DNA of 64,000 nt from Planctomycetaceae bacterium (GCA_015485495.1 WFTL01000169.1:28023-92022); one strand, 5' to 3'; counted from the stretch's first letter, positions 36,288 through 45,568 are shown. A program made the numbers and translations. The notes: generated from the letters alone by a model not told the origin.

Positions 36288-36947
36288 ATGGGACTGCATT
36301 TTCGAGACTACAGGCCCGAAGACCGGGACGCGGCCTACTACGTGTGTCTGAAAACCGGCGACCACGGCGGCGACGGTGAACCACTGTTCCAGGAAGACCC
36401 GGATGCCCTGGCCCGCATCTATGTGGGGCCCTACCTGGAGTTCTGCCCGGAGCTGGCTCTGGTGGCCGAAGACGACCAGGGCGTGTGCGGGTATGCCCTG
36501 GCCGCTCTGGATTCGCGGACGTTCTTCGATCGCTATGAGCGCGAATGGCGTCCTGAACTGGTCCGGCAGTTCCCGGATCCGTCCGGAGACCCGGCGACGT
36601 GGACCCCCGTTCAGGAAACCCACCACCTGTATCACGAACCGGACTATTTCTGTCCGGAACCCTATGACCAGTATCCGTCTCACCTGCACATCGATTTTCT
36701 GGAACGTGCCCGCGGTCGGGGTCTGGGCCGCCGGATGATCGAGGAGCTGCTGAAGCGGCTGCATGCCATGGGCTCACCGGGTGTCCACCTGGGGATGAGC
36801 GAACGGAATGAACGCGCCTACGGCTTCTACCGGGCTTTGGGTTTTGAAGAACTCATCCGCCACGAAGGTGCCATCTATCTGGGAAGAAAACTGCAGGACA
36901 CCGATCCCGCGGGCCACGACGATTCCGCGACCGGCCAGTCTGCCTGA
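36288..36947 (+). CDS. GNAT acetyltransferase homologous to the HAT-like domain of O-GlcNAcase
   Basis: Protein of 219 residues. The N-terminal half (FRDYRPEDRDAAYYVCLKTG, then VGPYLEFCPELALVAEDDQG and VCGYALAALD) aligns with the C-terminal pseudo-acetyltransferase domain of human O-GlcNAcase (RPYFPKDEASVYKICRE, VLEDEDGICGYALGTVD). The acetyl-CoA pyrophosphate loop R-G-R-G-L-G is intact at 142-147 and a GNAT-type FYRALGFEEL follows, so catalytic competence is plausible, whereas the human domain has lost this loop. ATG 36288 has TCAGGAAGA upstream. It lies in the same frame as the GH84 gene, 144 bases after its stop. The acceptor could be an amino sugar or a protein; nothing decides between them. 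Confidence 0.88.
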   Translation: MGLHFRDYRPEDRDAAYYVCLKTGDHGGDGEPLFQEDPDALARIYVGPYLEFCPELALVAEDDQGVCGYALAALDSRTFFDRYEREWRPELVRQFPDPSGDPATWTPVQETHHLYHEPDYFCPEPYDQYPSHLHIDFLERARGRGLGRRMIEELLKRLHAMGSPGVHLGMSERNERAYGFYRALGFEELIRHEGAIYLGRKLQDTDPAGHDDSATGQSA

Positions 36948-37156
36948 ATACATGTCGTACAGTTCCTGTCTTCCCGTCCGCTGTGAAGCGATGAAAACCC
37001 GAACTGTGTCGAGACAGTCTTCCAGGCGGCAGGCACACGACCGGACTCGACGGTCGAAACGATCACACGCGACAGAAAAAAAACCGGAAGACCGCTTCAG
37101 ACGCGTGAGGCGCCAAAGCACATGTCCTGTCCATCGCCGTGTGGCGGGAACGGCGG

Positions 37157-37558
37157 TCACGGCGTGACATAGGGGGCCAGGCGTTCTCTGAGCTGTTCAG
37201 GCGACAGAACGCCCGTGAATGTTTCCACGGGCTCATTGTCCTTCAGCACCACGATGGACGGGATGCTGTGGATGCCGAGGCGTTCTGTGAGTTCCGATTC
37301 TTCATCCACATTCACGCGACGAATCGAAATGCCGGTTTCCTCTTCATACTTCTGAACGATCGGTTCCATCATCTTACAGGGACCGCACCACGTGGCCCAG
37401 AACTCCAGAATTTCATAATCGCCGGTGGATGCTGATCCGGAAGAACCGGTGTTCGATCCGGACTCGCCTGTCGCATTCGTGTCCGAACAGCCAGGGCAGA
37501 CGGCCAGGAACAGAAGCATCAGAGCCGTCAGAGCGGTGTGATGACAGCGCGTTCTCAT
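37157..37558 (-). CDS. exported thioredoxin-like protein, possible lipoprotein
   Basis: Protein of 133 residues. A signal segment (LTALMLLFLAV) ends in CPGC, which could be an atypical lipobox. After a Gly/Ser/Thr-rich linker comes a compact thioredoxin domain with the redox motif in WATWCGPC, cis-Pro region IHSIPSIVVL and the usual ending. It is expected to act as a periplasmic or outer-leaflet disulfide reductase/isomerase or in electron delivery to exported proteins. ATG 37558 is chosen because it starts the signal peptide; the frame extends upstream to 37669 without meaningful sequence. It stands alone between convergent and same-strand genes. Confidence 0.88.
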   Translation of the reverse strand: MRTRCHHTALTALMLLFLAVCPGCSDTNATGESGSNTGSSGSASTGDYEILEFWATWCGPCKMMEPIVQKYEEETGISIRRVNVDEESELTERLGIHSIPSIVVLKDNEPVETFTGVLSPEQLRERLAPYVTP

Positions 37559-37726
37559 GAAGAAGAGCTTTTCAACGGAAGGAGTCCGCGTCGACCGGGC
37601 GTTTCCGGTTCGGCCGTTGCGACCGCGGGACCAGACAGACTCCCGGGATGATAGCACACGCGGGGCCATGCTGGCAGACCTGCAGCAAACCGTCTGTGGA
37701 ATGTTTCACAAAATACGATGCGTCTG

Positions 37727-39562
37727 TCAGCGGCCGGTCTGTCCCAGAGTCACGGAAAACCGGATCTTCCGGCCATCCCGGTTCACCGTCAGCATCACCG
37801 TGTCACCGCCGGATGCTTCCAGCAGAAAATCACTCAGATCGGCGTAATCGGCGATGGAACGAGCTCCGATGGACACGATGACATCGCCCGTCTGCAGCAG
37901 AGAATCGGCAGCCGGTGAACCCGGACGGATCCCCAGGACCCGAACACCGACTTCATCCCCGTCCGCAGACAGGTCCGGCTGCACGCCCAGCACGGCCATC
38001 TGTACCCGACCGCGCGGAGACCGCCGGTAGCTCGGACGTTGCGGCAGACCGTCGACAGCCAGCAGCAGGTGTTCTGCCAGATCGACCACGTCGGCCACGC
38101 CCTCCACGTTGATCAGCTCGGCATCATCATCGGGAGTGTGATATCGATCCGTGATGCCGCTGAAACAGAACAGAACGGGAATCTGGCTGCGGTAGAACGG
38201 CAGATGATCACTGCCCCCGAAGGGATTGGCGACAATTCGGACATCCAGCACGGATTCTTCATCGGCCTGCCGGACCAGCGGCAGGAACTCCGCACCGGTG
38301 CCGACTCCATTCACTTCGATCCGATGGCGCCGAACGCTGCCAACCATGTCCAGGTTGAACATGAACACAGTGTCTTCCAGGGGAAAGACCGGATGGCGGA
38401 CATAGTACCGACTGCCCAGCAGTCCCCGTTCTTCCGCGGAGAAGCAGATGAAAACGATGCGACGATGAGGAGCCGGACCGGCCACCATACGGCGGGCGAG
38501 TTCCAGGAGGGCGGCTGTTCCGCTTGCATTGTCGTCCGCTCCGTTATGAACTTCTCCCCGCCGCCCGCGGGCCCGGGATCCGAAATGGCCGTAGCCAATG
38601 TGGTCGTAATGAGCCCCCACGATGATCGTTTCATGCGACAGCGGACCCTGGCCTTCCACAACGCCGACCAGATTGGAAGCGTTCACAGAGCGTCCCGTGA
38701 ACTTCACACGAACCTCGGCTTCCCACCCGGTCAGTTCCTGCGACAGCGGCTCCATGTGCTCATCGATCCAGCCCGCAACGGATGACAGCGTACGAAGGGA
38801 CTGCCCGTCGGGCGTGCGAACCGGCTGCTGCGACAGCAGGCGATCGATCGCCTGCTGCTTCACATGCACGAAAGGCATGAAAGCTGAACGCGTTCCGAAA
38901 CCATCGATCCCGGGGAGCTGTTCCGTCTCAGCGTCCGGTTCCGACGCCGGGTCATTGACGAACAGAACCGCGGCGGCTCCATGACGGTGCGCTTCTCTCA
39001 GTTTCGTATCGATGTACGCATGGGCACTGGTTTTCTCGCCGGAAAAAGGCGCCTCCGGATCGCCACGACCCGGAACACGGCGGATGACGATCACAACCTT
39101 CCCCGTGACATCGACCTTTTGATACTCGCTGTAATCGAATTCCGGAGCACTGATTCCGTAGCCGACGAATACCAGAGGCGCGGTGACCGCTCCGGCTTTG
39201 CCCCGCAGCAGCGGCTGGCAGTCGACACCGATCGGAAAATCCAGATACCGGCCGTCTGGTGATTTCAGACGAACAGAAGAACCTTCCGCCGCAGTCAGGG
39301 AGCCGGTGCGGACCGGAAACGTCTGTCTCCAGGAACCGTCCGGAAGGCCGGGTTTCAGCCCCGTTCGTTCGTATTCCTCAATGATTCGCTCGGCCGACCG
39401 TTCGATGCCTTCGGTGGCGACGCCGCGTCCCTGCTGTTCATCGGCGGCGAAAAACTCGATGTCGGCCCGCAGGCGTTCCACGACGGCTGTCCGCGCGGCT
39501 TCTTCGGCCATGACCGCGGCCGAAGCCAGAAAAAGACACACCGACACGCAGAAACATTTCAT
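37727..39562 (-). CDS. exported M28 family metallopeptidase with PA and PDZ domains
   Basis: Protein of 611 residues with a signal peptide (MKCFCVSVCLFLASAAVMA). A PA-like insert lies at about 110-250. The M28 zinc site is complete: HYDHIGYG, GADDNASG, the catalytic Glu pair in SAEERGLLGS, NLDMVG and SDHLPF. The last 100 residues form a PDZ domain (VGVRVLGIRPGSPAADSLLQTGDVIVSIG). It is expected to act as an aminopeptidase or carboxypeptidase outside the cytoplasm. Such M28-PDZ fusions are common in Planctomycetes and other environmental bacteria. Confidence 0.94.
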   Translation of the reverse strand: MKCFCVSVCLFLASAAVMAEEAARTAVVERLRADIEFFAADEQQGRGVATEGIERSAERIIEEYERTGLKPGLPDGSWRQTFPVRTGSLTAAEGSSVRLKSPDGRYLDFPIGVDCQPLLRGKAGAVTAPLVFVGYGISAPEFDYSEYQKVDVTGKVVIVIRRVPGRGDPEAPFSGEKTSAHAYIDTKLREAHRHGAAAVLFVNDPASEPDAETEQLPGIDGFGTRSAFMPFVHVKQQAIDRLLSQQPVRTPDGQSLRTLSSVAGWIDEHMEPLSQELTGWEAEVRVKFTGRSVNASNLVGVVEGQGPLSHETIIVGAHYDHIGYGHFGSRARGRRGEVHNGADDNASGTAALLELARRMVAGPAPHRRIVFICFSAEERGLLGSRYYVRHPVFPLEDTVFMFNLDMVGSVRRHRIEVNGVGTGAEFLPLVRQADEESVLDVRIVANPFGGSDHLPFYRSQIPVLFCFSGITDRYHTPDDDAELINVEGVADVVDLAEHLLLAVDGLPQRPSYRRSPRGRVQMAVLGVQPDLSADGDEVGVRVLGIRPGSPAADSLLQTGDVIVSIGARSIADYADLSDFLLEASGGDTVMLTVNRDGRKIRFSVTLGQTGR

Positions 39563-39806
39563 CAGTCAGTCCGGAGATTCGCCGGCAGCGTGCCGACAAA
39601 AGATGGGCCGACCGAAAACACGGAGCAGGCCGGCCGCCACCTGCGATGGCTCCGGCCCGGTGGCCGGGGCAGTCATTTTGAAAACGCGGCTACCTGAATT
39701 CAACGCCTCTTCCGGTCACCGAAGCAGAATTCGACGACCGGCCGTTTCAGTAAACGGCCGCACGGAATCTTCCGGTGAGGCGAACACTGCGGACCTGCCA
39801 CGGAAT

Positions 39807-41612
39807 TCACACGGCCGGAAGCCGTACCAGAAACCTGGTTCCTTGGCCGGGTTTGCTGGTGACTTCGACCGTCCCGCCGAATGCCTGCACGAGATGCCGG
39901 ACGATGGCCAGTCCCAGCCCCGTGCCTCCGGGATGACGCGACCGGGATCGTTCCACGCGATAAAACCGTTCGAATACGCGCGGCAGATCTTCCGGAGGAA
40001 TCCCGATGCCGGTGTCCGCAACCCACAGCTCCGCTTCGGCCTCCCGATCAGCGGCCGTCGGCCGCTGTCTGCATCCCACCGTCACACGGCCGCCTTCCGG
40101 AGTGTACTGAATGGCGTTGCTGATGAGATTGTCCAGGATCTGTCTCAGGCCCGAATCATCCGCCTTCACACACACGTCGTCGCCGCCGTCCTCCATCTGC
40201 AGACGTACCCCGCAGCGGTCGGCGAGCTGCTGCCGGTCCCGCACGCAGGCGCCGGCCAGATCGTGCAGACGAATGTCCCGCAGGTGATATTCCTGACGCC
40301 CGGATTCGATCCGCGCGATGCTCAGCAGGTCCTGGATGAGTTCCTGAAGGCGCTGCGCCTGTTCGTCGATGCGTTCGAGAAACCGGCGCCGGTTCGCGTC
40401 ATCGTCGAGAGCTCCGGAAAGAAGCGTTTCCGTATACGCCTGAATGCTGCTCAGCGGCGTGCGCAGTTCATGGGACACGTTGGCCACGAATTCTCGCCGT
40501 ACGGATTCCAGACGCCGCAGTTCGGTCACGTCGTGCAGGACAAGAATGCAGCGTGTCTCTGTTTCGGAAGACAGCGTGATTCGCTGCAGAGAGATCCTTC
40601 GGACCTGTTCGTCTTCTTCACCGAATTCGATTTCGGCCGTTTCCGTCGAGTGGCCTTCCTGGCCGGATCCCTGGGCAATGGCATCGTGCACGGACCGACT
40701 GCGGACAACTTCCACCAGGGGCCGTCCCTGAACCGATGCCGGAGAAAAGTTCAGAAGCCGCCCGGCCGCCGTGTTGGCCAGAAGGATGCGGTCGCGATCA
40801 TCCAGAGCGATCACACCTTCGGCCATGCCTTCCAGAACGGTCGACAGTCGTTCGGTGCTGTCGCGCAGGGCCGATTCCCGTCGCTGCAGATGGCGAATCA
40901 TTCGATCGAAGGATTCGGTCAGATCCTGAAGTTCCGGCGGAGCCGGCAGAAGAGACGGCGGTTCATACCGGCCGCGGGCCATTTTTTCTGCGGCTTCTGT
41001 CAGCCGCCGCAGCGGTGTCACCATTCGAGCGGCCAGAAACCACGAAACCATCGCCGAAACCAGAATGGCCCCTGTGACGGCAGGAACCGCGATGCCGCGG
41101 ACCGAATCTCCTGGAAGCCGCATCCGGTCCATCGATGCGGACGTACGTATGAAGCCCACCGGCCCGTCGCTGCGATCCACGCGAACCGCTGTGTACAGGA
41201 GCCGCGATCCCAGTGTGGCGCTGAATCGTTCCGAAGCTCCCTGTCCGCGGGATGCCGCCTGAACGAATTCGATGCGGTCCCGATGATTTTCCAGTTCAGC
41301 CACTTCGCGCAGACTGCGGCATGTCGATTCGGCAAGAACGGTCCCGTCTGTGTTCACAACCGTGATCCGCAGACCCAGAAGCCGACTGCAGCGGACAACA
41401 TGCTGCTGCAGCGCCTGCCGGTTTCCGTCGGCCAGTTCGTCGGTCAGTTCGGCTTCCAGACGCTCGGCCGCTTCCGCCAGCCGCTGTCGCTGCCGGGCCA
41501 CGGCGTTCCGCTGCTGCCGCGCGGACAGGATCCCCAGAAGCAGAGCGATTGTCAGAAGGCTGACCGCGGAAAACGAGAGGAACAGTTTCCAGAACAGACG
41601 CGACGACCACAT
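39807..41612 (-). CDS. PhoR-like sensor histidine kinase
   Basis: Membrane histidine kinase of 601 residues. Transmembrane helices at about 10-30 and 174-195 flank an extracytoplasmic sensor region; a HAMP-like linker (195-250) and a PAS domain (about 255-365) follow. The phosphoacceptor is H381 in NVSHELRTPLSSI. The ATPase domain has N (NLISNAIQYTP), G1 (DTGIGIPPEDL), F (FERFYR) and G2 (GGTGLGLAIV) boxes. The layout is that of PhoR, but no response regulator gene is adjacent, so it is an orphan within this window. The pst cluster 16 kb away offers no physical link. Confidence 0.94.
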   Translation of the reverse strand: MWSSRLFWKLFLSFSAVSLLTIALLLGILSARQQRNAVARQRQRLAEAAERLEAELTDELADGNRQALQQHVVRCSRLLGLRITVVNTDGTVLAESTCRSLREVAELENHRDRIEFVQAASRGQGASERFSATLGSRLLYTAVRVDRSDGPVGFIRTSASMDRMRLPGDSVRGIAVPAVTGAILVSAMVSWFLAARMVTPLRRLTEAAEKMARGRYEPPSLLPAPPELQDLTESFDRMIRHLQRRESALRDSTERLSTVLEGMAEGVIALDDRDRILLANTAAGRLLNFSPASVQGRPLVEVVRSRSVHDAIAQGSGQEGHSTETAEIEFGEEDEQVRRISLQRITLSSETETRCILVLHDVTELRRLESVRREFVANVSHELRTPLSSIQAYTETLLSGALDDDANRRRFLERIDEQAQRLQELIQDLLSIARIESGRQEYHLRDIRLHDLAGACVRDRQQLADRCGVRLQMEDGGDDVCVKADDSGLRQILDNLISNAIQYTPEGGRVTVGCRQRPTAADREAEAELWVADTGIGIPPEDLPRVFERFYRVERSRSRHPGGTGLGLAIVRHLVQAFGGTVEVTSKPGQGTRFLVRLPAV

Positions 41613-41823
41613 GGTGAGTGTGTTATCGGGTAAAAGAGATCCCGGAGCAAACCCGCTTCACAGAGGGGCAGACAGTCGCTTCGTGTCCGGATGCACGCTA
41701 CACTGCACCCGCTCGGATGATTCGCTCTGCCTGGAATTCCGGGATCCCGCATTCTTTCACGGTGCAGGGCAGCGTGCAGTGCAGCCGGCCGGCACCGGGT
41801 TCCTGAAGCCTTTTCGCCCTGCC

Positions 41824-44313
41824 ATGAAAGCCCTCCTTTCTGTTGTCTCTGTGCTGATGACGCTGGCAGTCGTTCGGCTGCCCGAGAGCCGAGCCGATTC
41901 GCCTCGCATTCTTCCCGAGCGGATCACACTGTTCGGAGCCGATGCCGCCTGCCGTCTTCTGCTGGAACGTGTGGAAGACTCCATCGCCCGCGGGCCTCGG
42001 GCGAACGTCTCGTGGCGTGTGGAAGATGCATCCGTGGCCCGCATCCAGGATGGCCGCATCGTTGCGGTCGGCAGCGGCACAACCGGACTGGAAGCTCTGC
42101 TGGACGGCCAGCCGATCGCCCGCACGCAGGTCACGGTTGTGCGGGGAACATCCGGCCGCGAGTGGACTTTTCGCAACCATGTCGAACCGGTGCTCACACG
42201 TCTCGGCTGCAACAGCGGGGCCTGTCACGGGGCTCTGGCCGGAAAAGGCGGGTTCCGTCTGTCTCTGAGAGCCTATGATCCGGAACGGGACCACTTCAAC
42301 ATCACGATGCAGCATCTGGGGCGGCGCATCGATCGGGCGGAACCGGCGATGAGTCTGGTGCTGACCAAACCGACCACTGCCGTGCCGCACCGTGGCGGCC
42401 GGCGAATGACGGTCGATTCACTGCATTACCAGGTTCTGTCGGAATGGATCGCAGCGGGAGCCCCGGGACCGTCCGAGGCCGATCCCCGTCTGGAAGAACT
42501 GACCGTCATGCCGGATCGGCTGGTTCTGGAACAGGATTCCGTTCAGCCGCTCATCGTTCTGGCCCGCTATTCAGACGGCACCGTTGAAGACGTGACACAC
42601 TGGGCTCGTTTCACGTCGTCTGCCGATGCGGTGGCGCGTGTGAATGCCGATGGCCTGATCACGGTCACCGGGCCTGGCGAAGGAGCGGTCACGGTGAGTT
42701 TCGGCAGTCAGATCGTCATTGCCCGCATGACCGTTCCCTTCGACCAGACGGTGGCACCGGAAACGTTCGTTCGTGCTCCGCGACGGAACGTCATCGATGA
42801 CATCGTGCTCGACCACCTGAAACTGCTGAACCTGGAACCATCCGGCCGGTCGGATGACGCCGTGTTTGTTCGCCGCGCTTTTCTGGATACCACCGGAGTG
42901 CTGCCGACGGCAGACGATGTGCGCGCGTTTCTGGCTGATGACCGTGCCGACAAACGGGACCGCCTGATCGAAAGACTGCTGCACAGCAGGGCCTTCGTCG
43001 ACTACTGGAGTTATCGCTGGTCGGATGTGCTGATGATCAACGGCAACCTGCTGCGTCAGCAGGCGGTGAAAGCCTACTACGAATGGATCCGGCATCATGT
43101 GGAACGGAACACGCCGTGGGACGAGATTGTCCGCGAACTGATCACGTCACGGGGATCCAGTCTGGAACAGGGAGCCACCAACTTTTTCGCCCTGCATCAG
43201 ACACCGGAAGACATGGCGGAAAACGTCAGTCAGGCCTTTCTGGGGCTGTCGATCGGCTGTGCCCGCTGTCACAACCATCCCCTGGAAAAATGGACCAACG
43301 ATCAGTACTACGCCTTCGCCAATCTGTTTTCCCGGGTGCGGGCCAAAGGCTGGGGAGGGGACGGACGCAGCGGCAGCGGACAGCGGACGCTGATCACCGT
43401 ATCGGAAGGAGAACTTCTGCAGCCGCGTGCGGGGAAACCCCGGATGCCCGCGCCTCTGGATGAAGATCCCGTGCCGTTCGATGACGAACGTGACCGCCGC
43501 GAGATTCTCGCCGACTGGCTCGTTTCGGACAGCAACACGCTGTTCTCCCGCTCCGTGACCAATCGGATCTGGAAGAACTTCATGGGCATCGGGCTGGTCG
43601 AACAGGTCGATGACATGAGGGCATCGAATCCGGCATCCAATGAAGCGCTGCTGGCGGCGCTGGCGGAATTCCTGGTCGATCACGATTACGATCTGCGGGC
43701 CCTGATGCGGCTGATTCTGCAGTCGGAAACCTACCAGCGCAGCAGTGAAACACGGCCGGGCAATGCTGCGGATACCCGCTACTACGCGCGGGCCGTGCCG
43801 CGGCGTCTCATGGCGGAAGTTCTCCTGGATGCCATCAGCCAGGTCACGGATGTCCCCGATACATTCACCGAAATCAGCTATCCCGGCGGGGATGTTCAGA
43901 ATACGGACTTCTACGAACCGGGCACACGCGCTCTGCAGTTGTACGATTCGGCTGTGAAGTCCCGGTTTCTGAAGACGTTCGGTCGCAATCAGCGGCGGAT
44001 CACCTGTGAGTGCGAACGCAGCAATGCCCCCAGCCTCGTTCAGGTCCTGCACCTGTCCAACGGCACGACCCTGAATGAAAAACTGAGCCGTCCTGAAAAC
44101 CGGATCGCCCGGTGGCAGGAACGATTCGGCGATGATCATGCCGGTCTGATTGAGGAACTGTTTCTGGCGACCCTGTCCCGTTTCCCGTCGCCGGACGAAC
44201 AGCAGGCGCTGACGAGCCTGCTGGCGGAAACACGGCCGCCGCAGCGTCGGGAGATCCTCGAAGATATCCTGTGGGGACTGCTGACGACCCGAGAATTCCT
44301 GTTTGCTCACTGA
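41824..44313 (+). CDS. DUF1549/DUF1553 planctomycete cytochrome-like protein with Ig-like domains
   Basis: Exported protein of 829 residues starting with a signal peptide (MKALLSVVSVLMTLAVVRL). Two bacterial Ig-like (Big2-type) stretches at about 30-107 and 160-255 flank a heme-type motif with unusual spacing, C129-x4-C134-H135 (GCNSGACHG), typical of this family. DUF1549 (PSCyt2) follows at about 270-450 and contains a normal CARCH motif; DUF1553 (PSD1) occupies 540-790. The DUF1501 partner gene that usually follows is absent; the next gene is on the opposite strand. A periplasmic redox role is presumed but unproven. The chosen ATG lies well downstream of the longest open frame (41350). Confidence 0.93.
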   Translation: MKALLSVVSVLMTLAVVRLPESRADSPRILPERITLFGADAACRLLLERVEDSIARGPRANVSWRVEDASVARIQDGRIVAVGSGTTGLEALLDGQPIARTQVTVVRGTSGREWTFRNHVEPVLTRLGCNSGACHGALAGKGGFRLSLRAYDPERDHFNITMQHLGRRIDRAEPAMSLVLTKPTTAVPHRGGRRMTVDSLHYQVLSEWIAAGAPGPSEADPRLEELTVMPDRLVLEQDSVQPLIVLARYSDGTVEDVTHWARFTSSADAVARVNADGLITVTGPGEGAVTVSFGSQIVIARMTVPFDQTVAPETFVRAPRRNVIDDIVLDHLKLLNLEPSGRSDDAVFVRRAFLDTTGVLPTADDVRAFLADDRADKRDRLIERLLHSRAFVDYWSYRWSDVLMINGNLLRQQAVKAYYEWIRHHVERNTPWDEIVRELITSRGSSLEQGATNFFALHQTPEDMAENVSQAFLGLSIGCARCHNHPLEKWTNDQYYAFANLFSRVRAKGWGGDGRSGSGQRTLITVSEGELLQPRAGKPRMPAPLDEDPVPFDDERDRREILADWLVSDSNTLFSRSVTNRIWKNFMGIGLVEQVDDMRASNPASNEALLAALAEFLVDHDYDLRALMRLILQSETYQRSSETRPGNAADTRYYARAVPRRLMAEVLLDAISQVTDVPDTFTEISYPGGDVQNTDFYEPGTRALQLYDSAVKSRFLKTFGRNQRRITCECERSNAPSLVQVLHLSNGTTLNEKLSRPENRIARWQERFGDDHAGLIEELFLATLSRFPSPDEQQALTSLLAETRPPQRREILEDILWGLLTTREFLFAH

Positions 44314-44404
44314 TCGCCGATCGATCCGGGGGGGACCGAAGATTCTCCGCAGATGGTCATTGCCGTTTCGTGCAGTGCGGCAGTGTGTGAAGCGCTGAGC
44401 TGTC

Positions 44405-45490
44405 TCATTCTGTTCGGGATGGGGCTGTGCGTACCACACCGAATTCCCGCCAGGCGTTCTTCCAGAAAATGTTGTCCAGGTCGGCCGGGCTGAGTTCTGC
44501 AATTTCCGCCGCATGACGAAAAGCCAGCAACTGTTCGTAAACGGCCAGAATCGGCCTTGCCTGGCAATGAGGAAACGCCAGGTGAAGGCGGTCGACATCC
44601 AGTCCCTGCCACGCACGTCCGAGCGTCACATATTTTCCCCGGAAGAAGCCGGCGTCGACGCCGTCGGATCCGTAGAAGATCCGTTCGGAAGATTCGTACC
44701 GCAGCAGCGTGAGTATCGGGCGCAGATCTGTGACGGCTGACAGGTCGTACCAGATCGCCGGAAGATCCCGCAGCCGTTCGATGGCCTGACGGATCGGCCA
44801 CCATGTGAAGCTGCGGGCACAGTGAGCCAGAATCCAGCGGATACGGGGATAACGCTTCGTCGTGTATTCGGTCAGATCCTTCAGATTGCAGTCCCAGGCG
44901 CAGCCGTCTGACCCCGACAGATGCAGAGTGATCCACAGGCCCAGTTCATCAGCCAGTTCCATCTGCTCGTGAGTGAGGAAATGGTGAATCCGACACTCAT
45001 GGATGTCTCCCGTCACCGAATAAAGTCGGTAAGGTTTCAGCCCGATGACCTGCGGATGCATCACATCCTGACGGATTTGTTCGATATCGCAGCCGGGTGT
45101 CACAAGACGGTTGATCCGTGATCGGGGATCCTGTTCTGCCTGTTGCACAACCCAGGAGTGATGCGCGGCGACATCCAGGCCTGGACAGGGGGTTCCCTGA
45201 ATCAGAAAATGGACGTCACGCCCCGGCCACAGCTCACGCGACCAGGACCGAATGGTGTCCAGATCGGCGTACGTCCAGGGAATCGCCCGTTCTGATGTAT
45301 GGCCCGGATGAAACAGATGGATGTGCGCATCGAACAGGCGATCCGGCACGAAGTCGCCCAGATCTTCATCCCGGATACGACGATCGTCGTCCGTCAGAAC
45401 AATCGACCGCTGCGTCAGAATGCTGTCGTTCGGCATGTGCGATTTCCGGCCGGAGGAATCCATCATAAGCCCGACTGCCGATGATTGCAT
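44405..45490 (-). CDS. amidohydrolase family (amidohydrolase_2-type) protein
   Basis: Protein of 361 residues with a TIM-barrel metal-dependent hydrolase pattern: FDAHIHLFH for the first metal site, a later His in WITLHLSG, HCARSF and the terminal Asp in IFYGSDGVDAG. It resembles the amidohydrolase_2 group, which includes decarboxylases and lactonases. No signal peptide. Start is uncertain: ATG 45490 is the longest form, with further in-frame ATGs at 45466, 45463 and 45436, and the domain begins near residue 45. Divergent from purE. Confidence 0.87.
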   Translation of the reverse strand: MQSSAVGLMMDSSGRKSHMPNDSILTQRSIVLTDDDRRIRDEDLGDFVPDRLFDAHIHLFHPGHTSERAIPWTYADLDTIRSWSRELWPGRDVHFLIQGTPCPGLDVAAHHSWVVQQAEQDPRSRINRLVTPGCDIEQIRQDVMHPQVIGLKPYRLYSVTGDIHECRIHHFLTHEQMELADELGLWITLHLSGSDGCAWDCNLKDLTEYTTKRYPRIRWILAHCARSFTWWPIRQAIERLRDLPAIWYDLSAVTDLRPILTLLRYESSERIFYGSDGVDAGFFRGKYVTLGRAWQGLDVDRLHLAFPHCQARPILAVYEQLLAFRHAAEIAELSPADLDNIFWKNAWREFGVVRTAPSRTE

Positions 45491-45568
45491 TCCGCAGGAA
45501 GTTATCTACAGTCTGCCGCAATTTTGCGCGATGTCTTTCCCCTCCTGATGTGAAAATGGAAGGAAACA

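Noticed and set aside
39807..41612. Naming the histidine kinase phoR and linking it to the pst genes
   Set aside because: The layout is PhoR-like, but no response regulator is adjacent and the pst genes are 16 kb away behind an ArsR gene.
39183..41633. Plus-strand open frame of 816 codons
   Set aside because: Antisense to the histidine kinase and part of the M28 peptidase, whose motifs are unambiguous. No recognisable domain in the antisense product.
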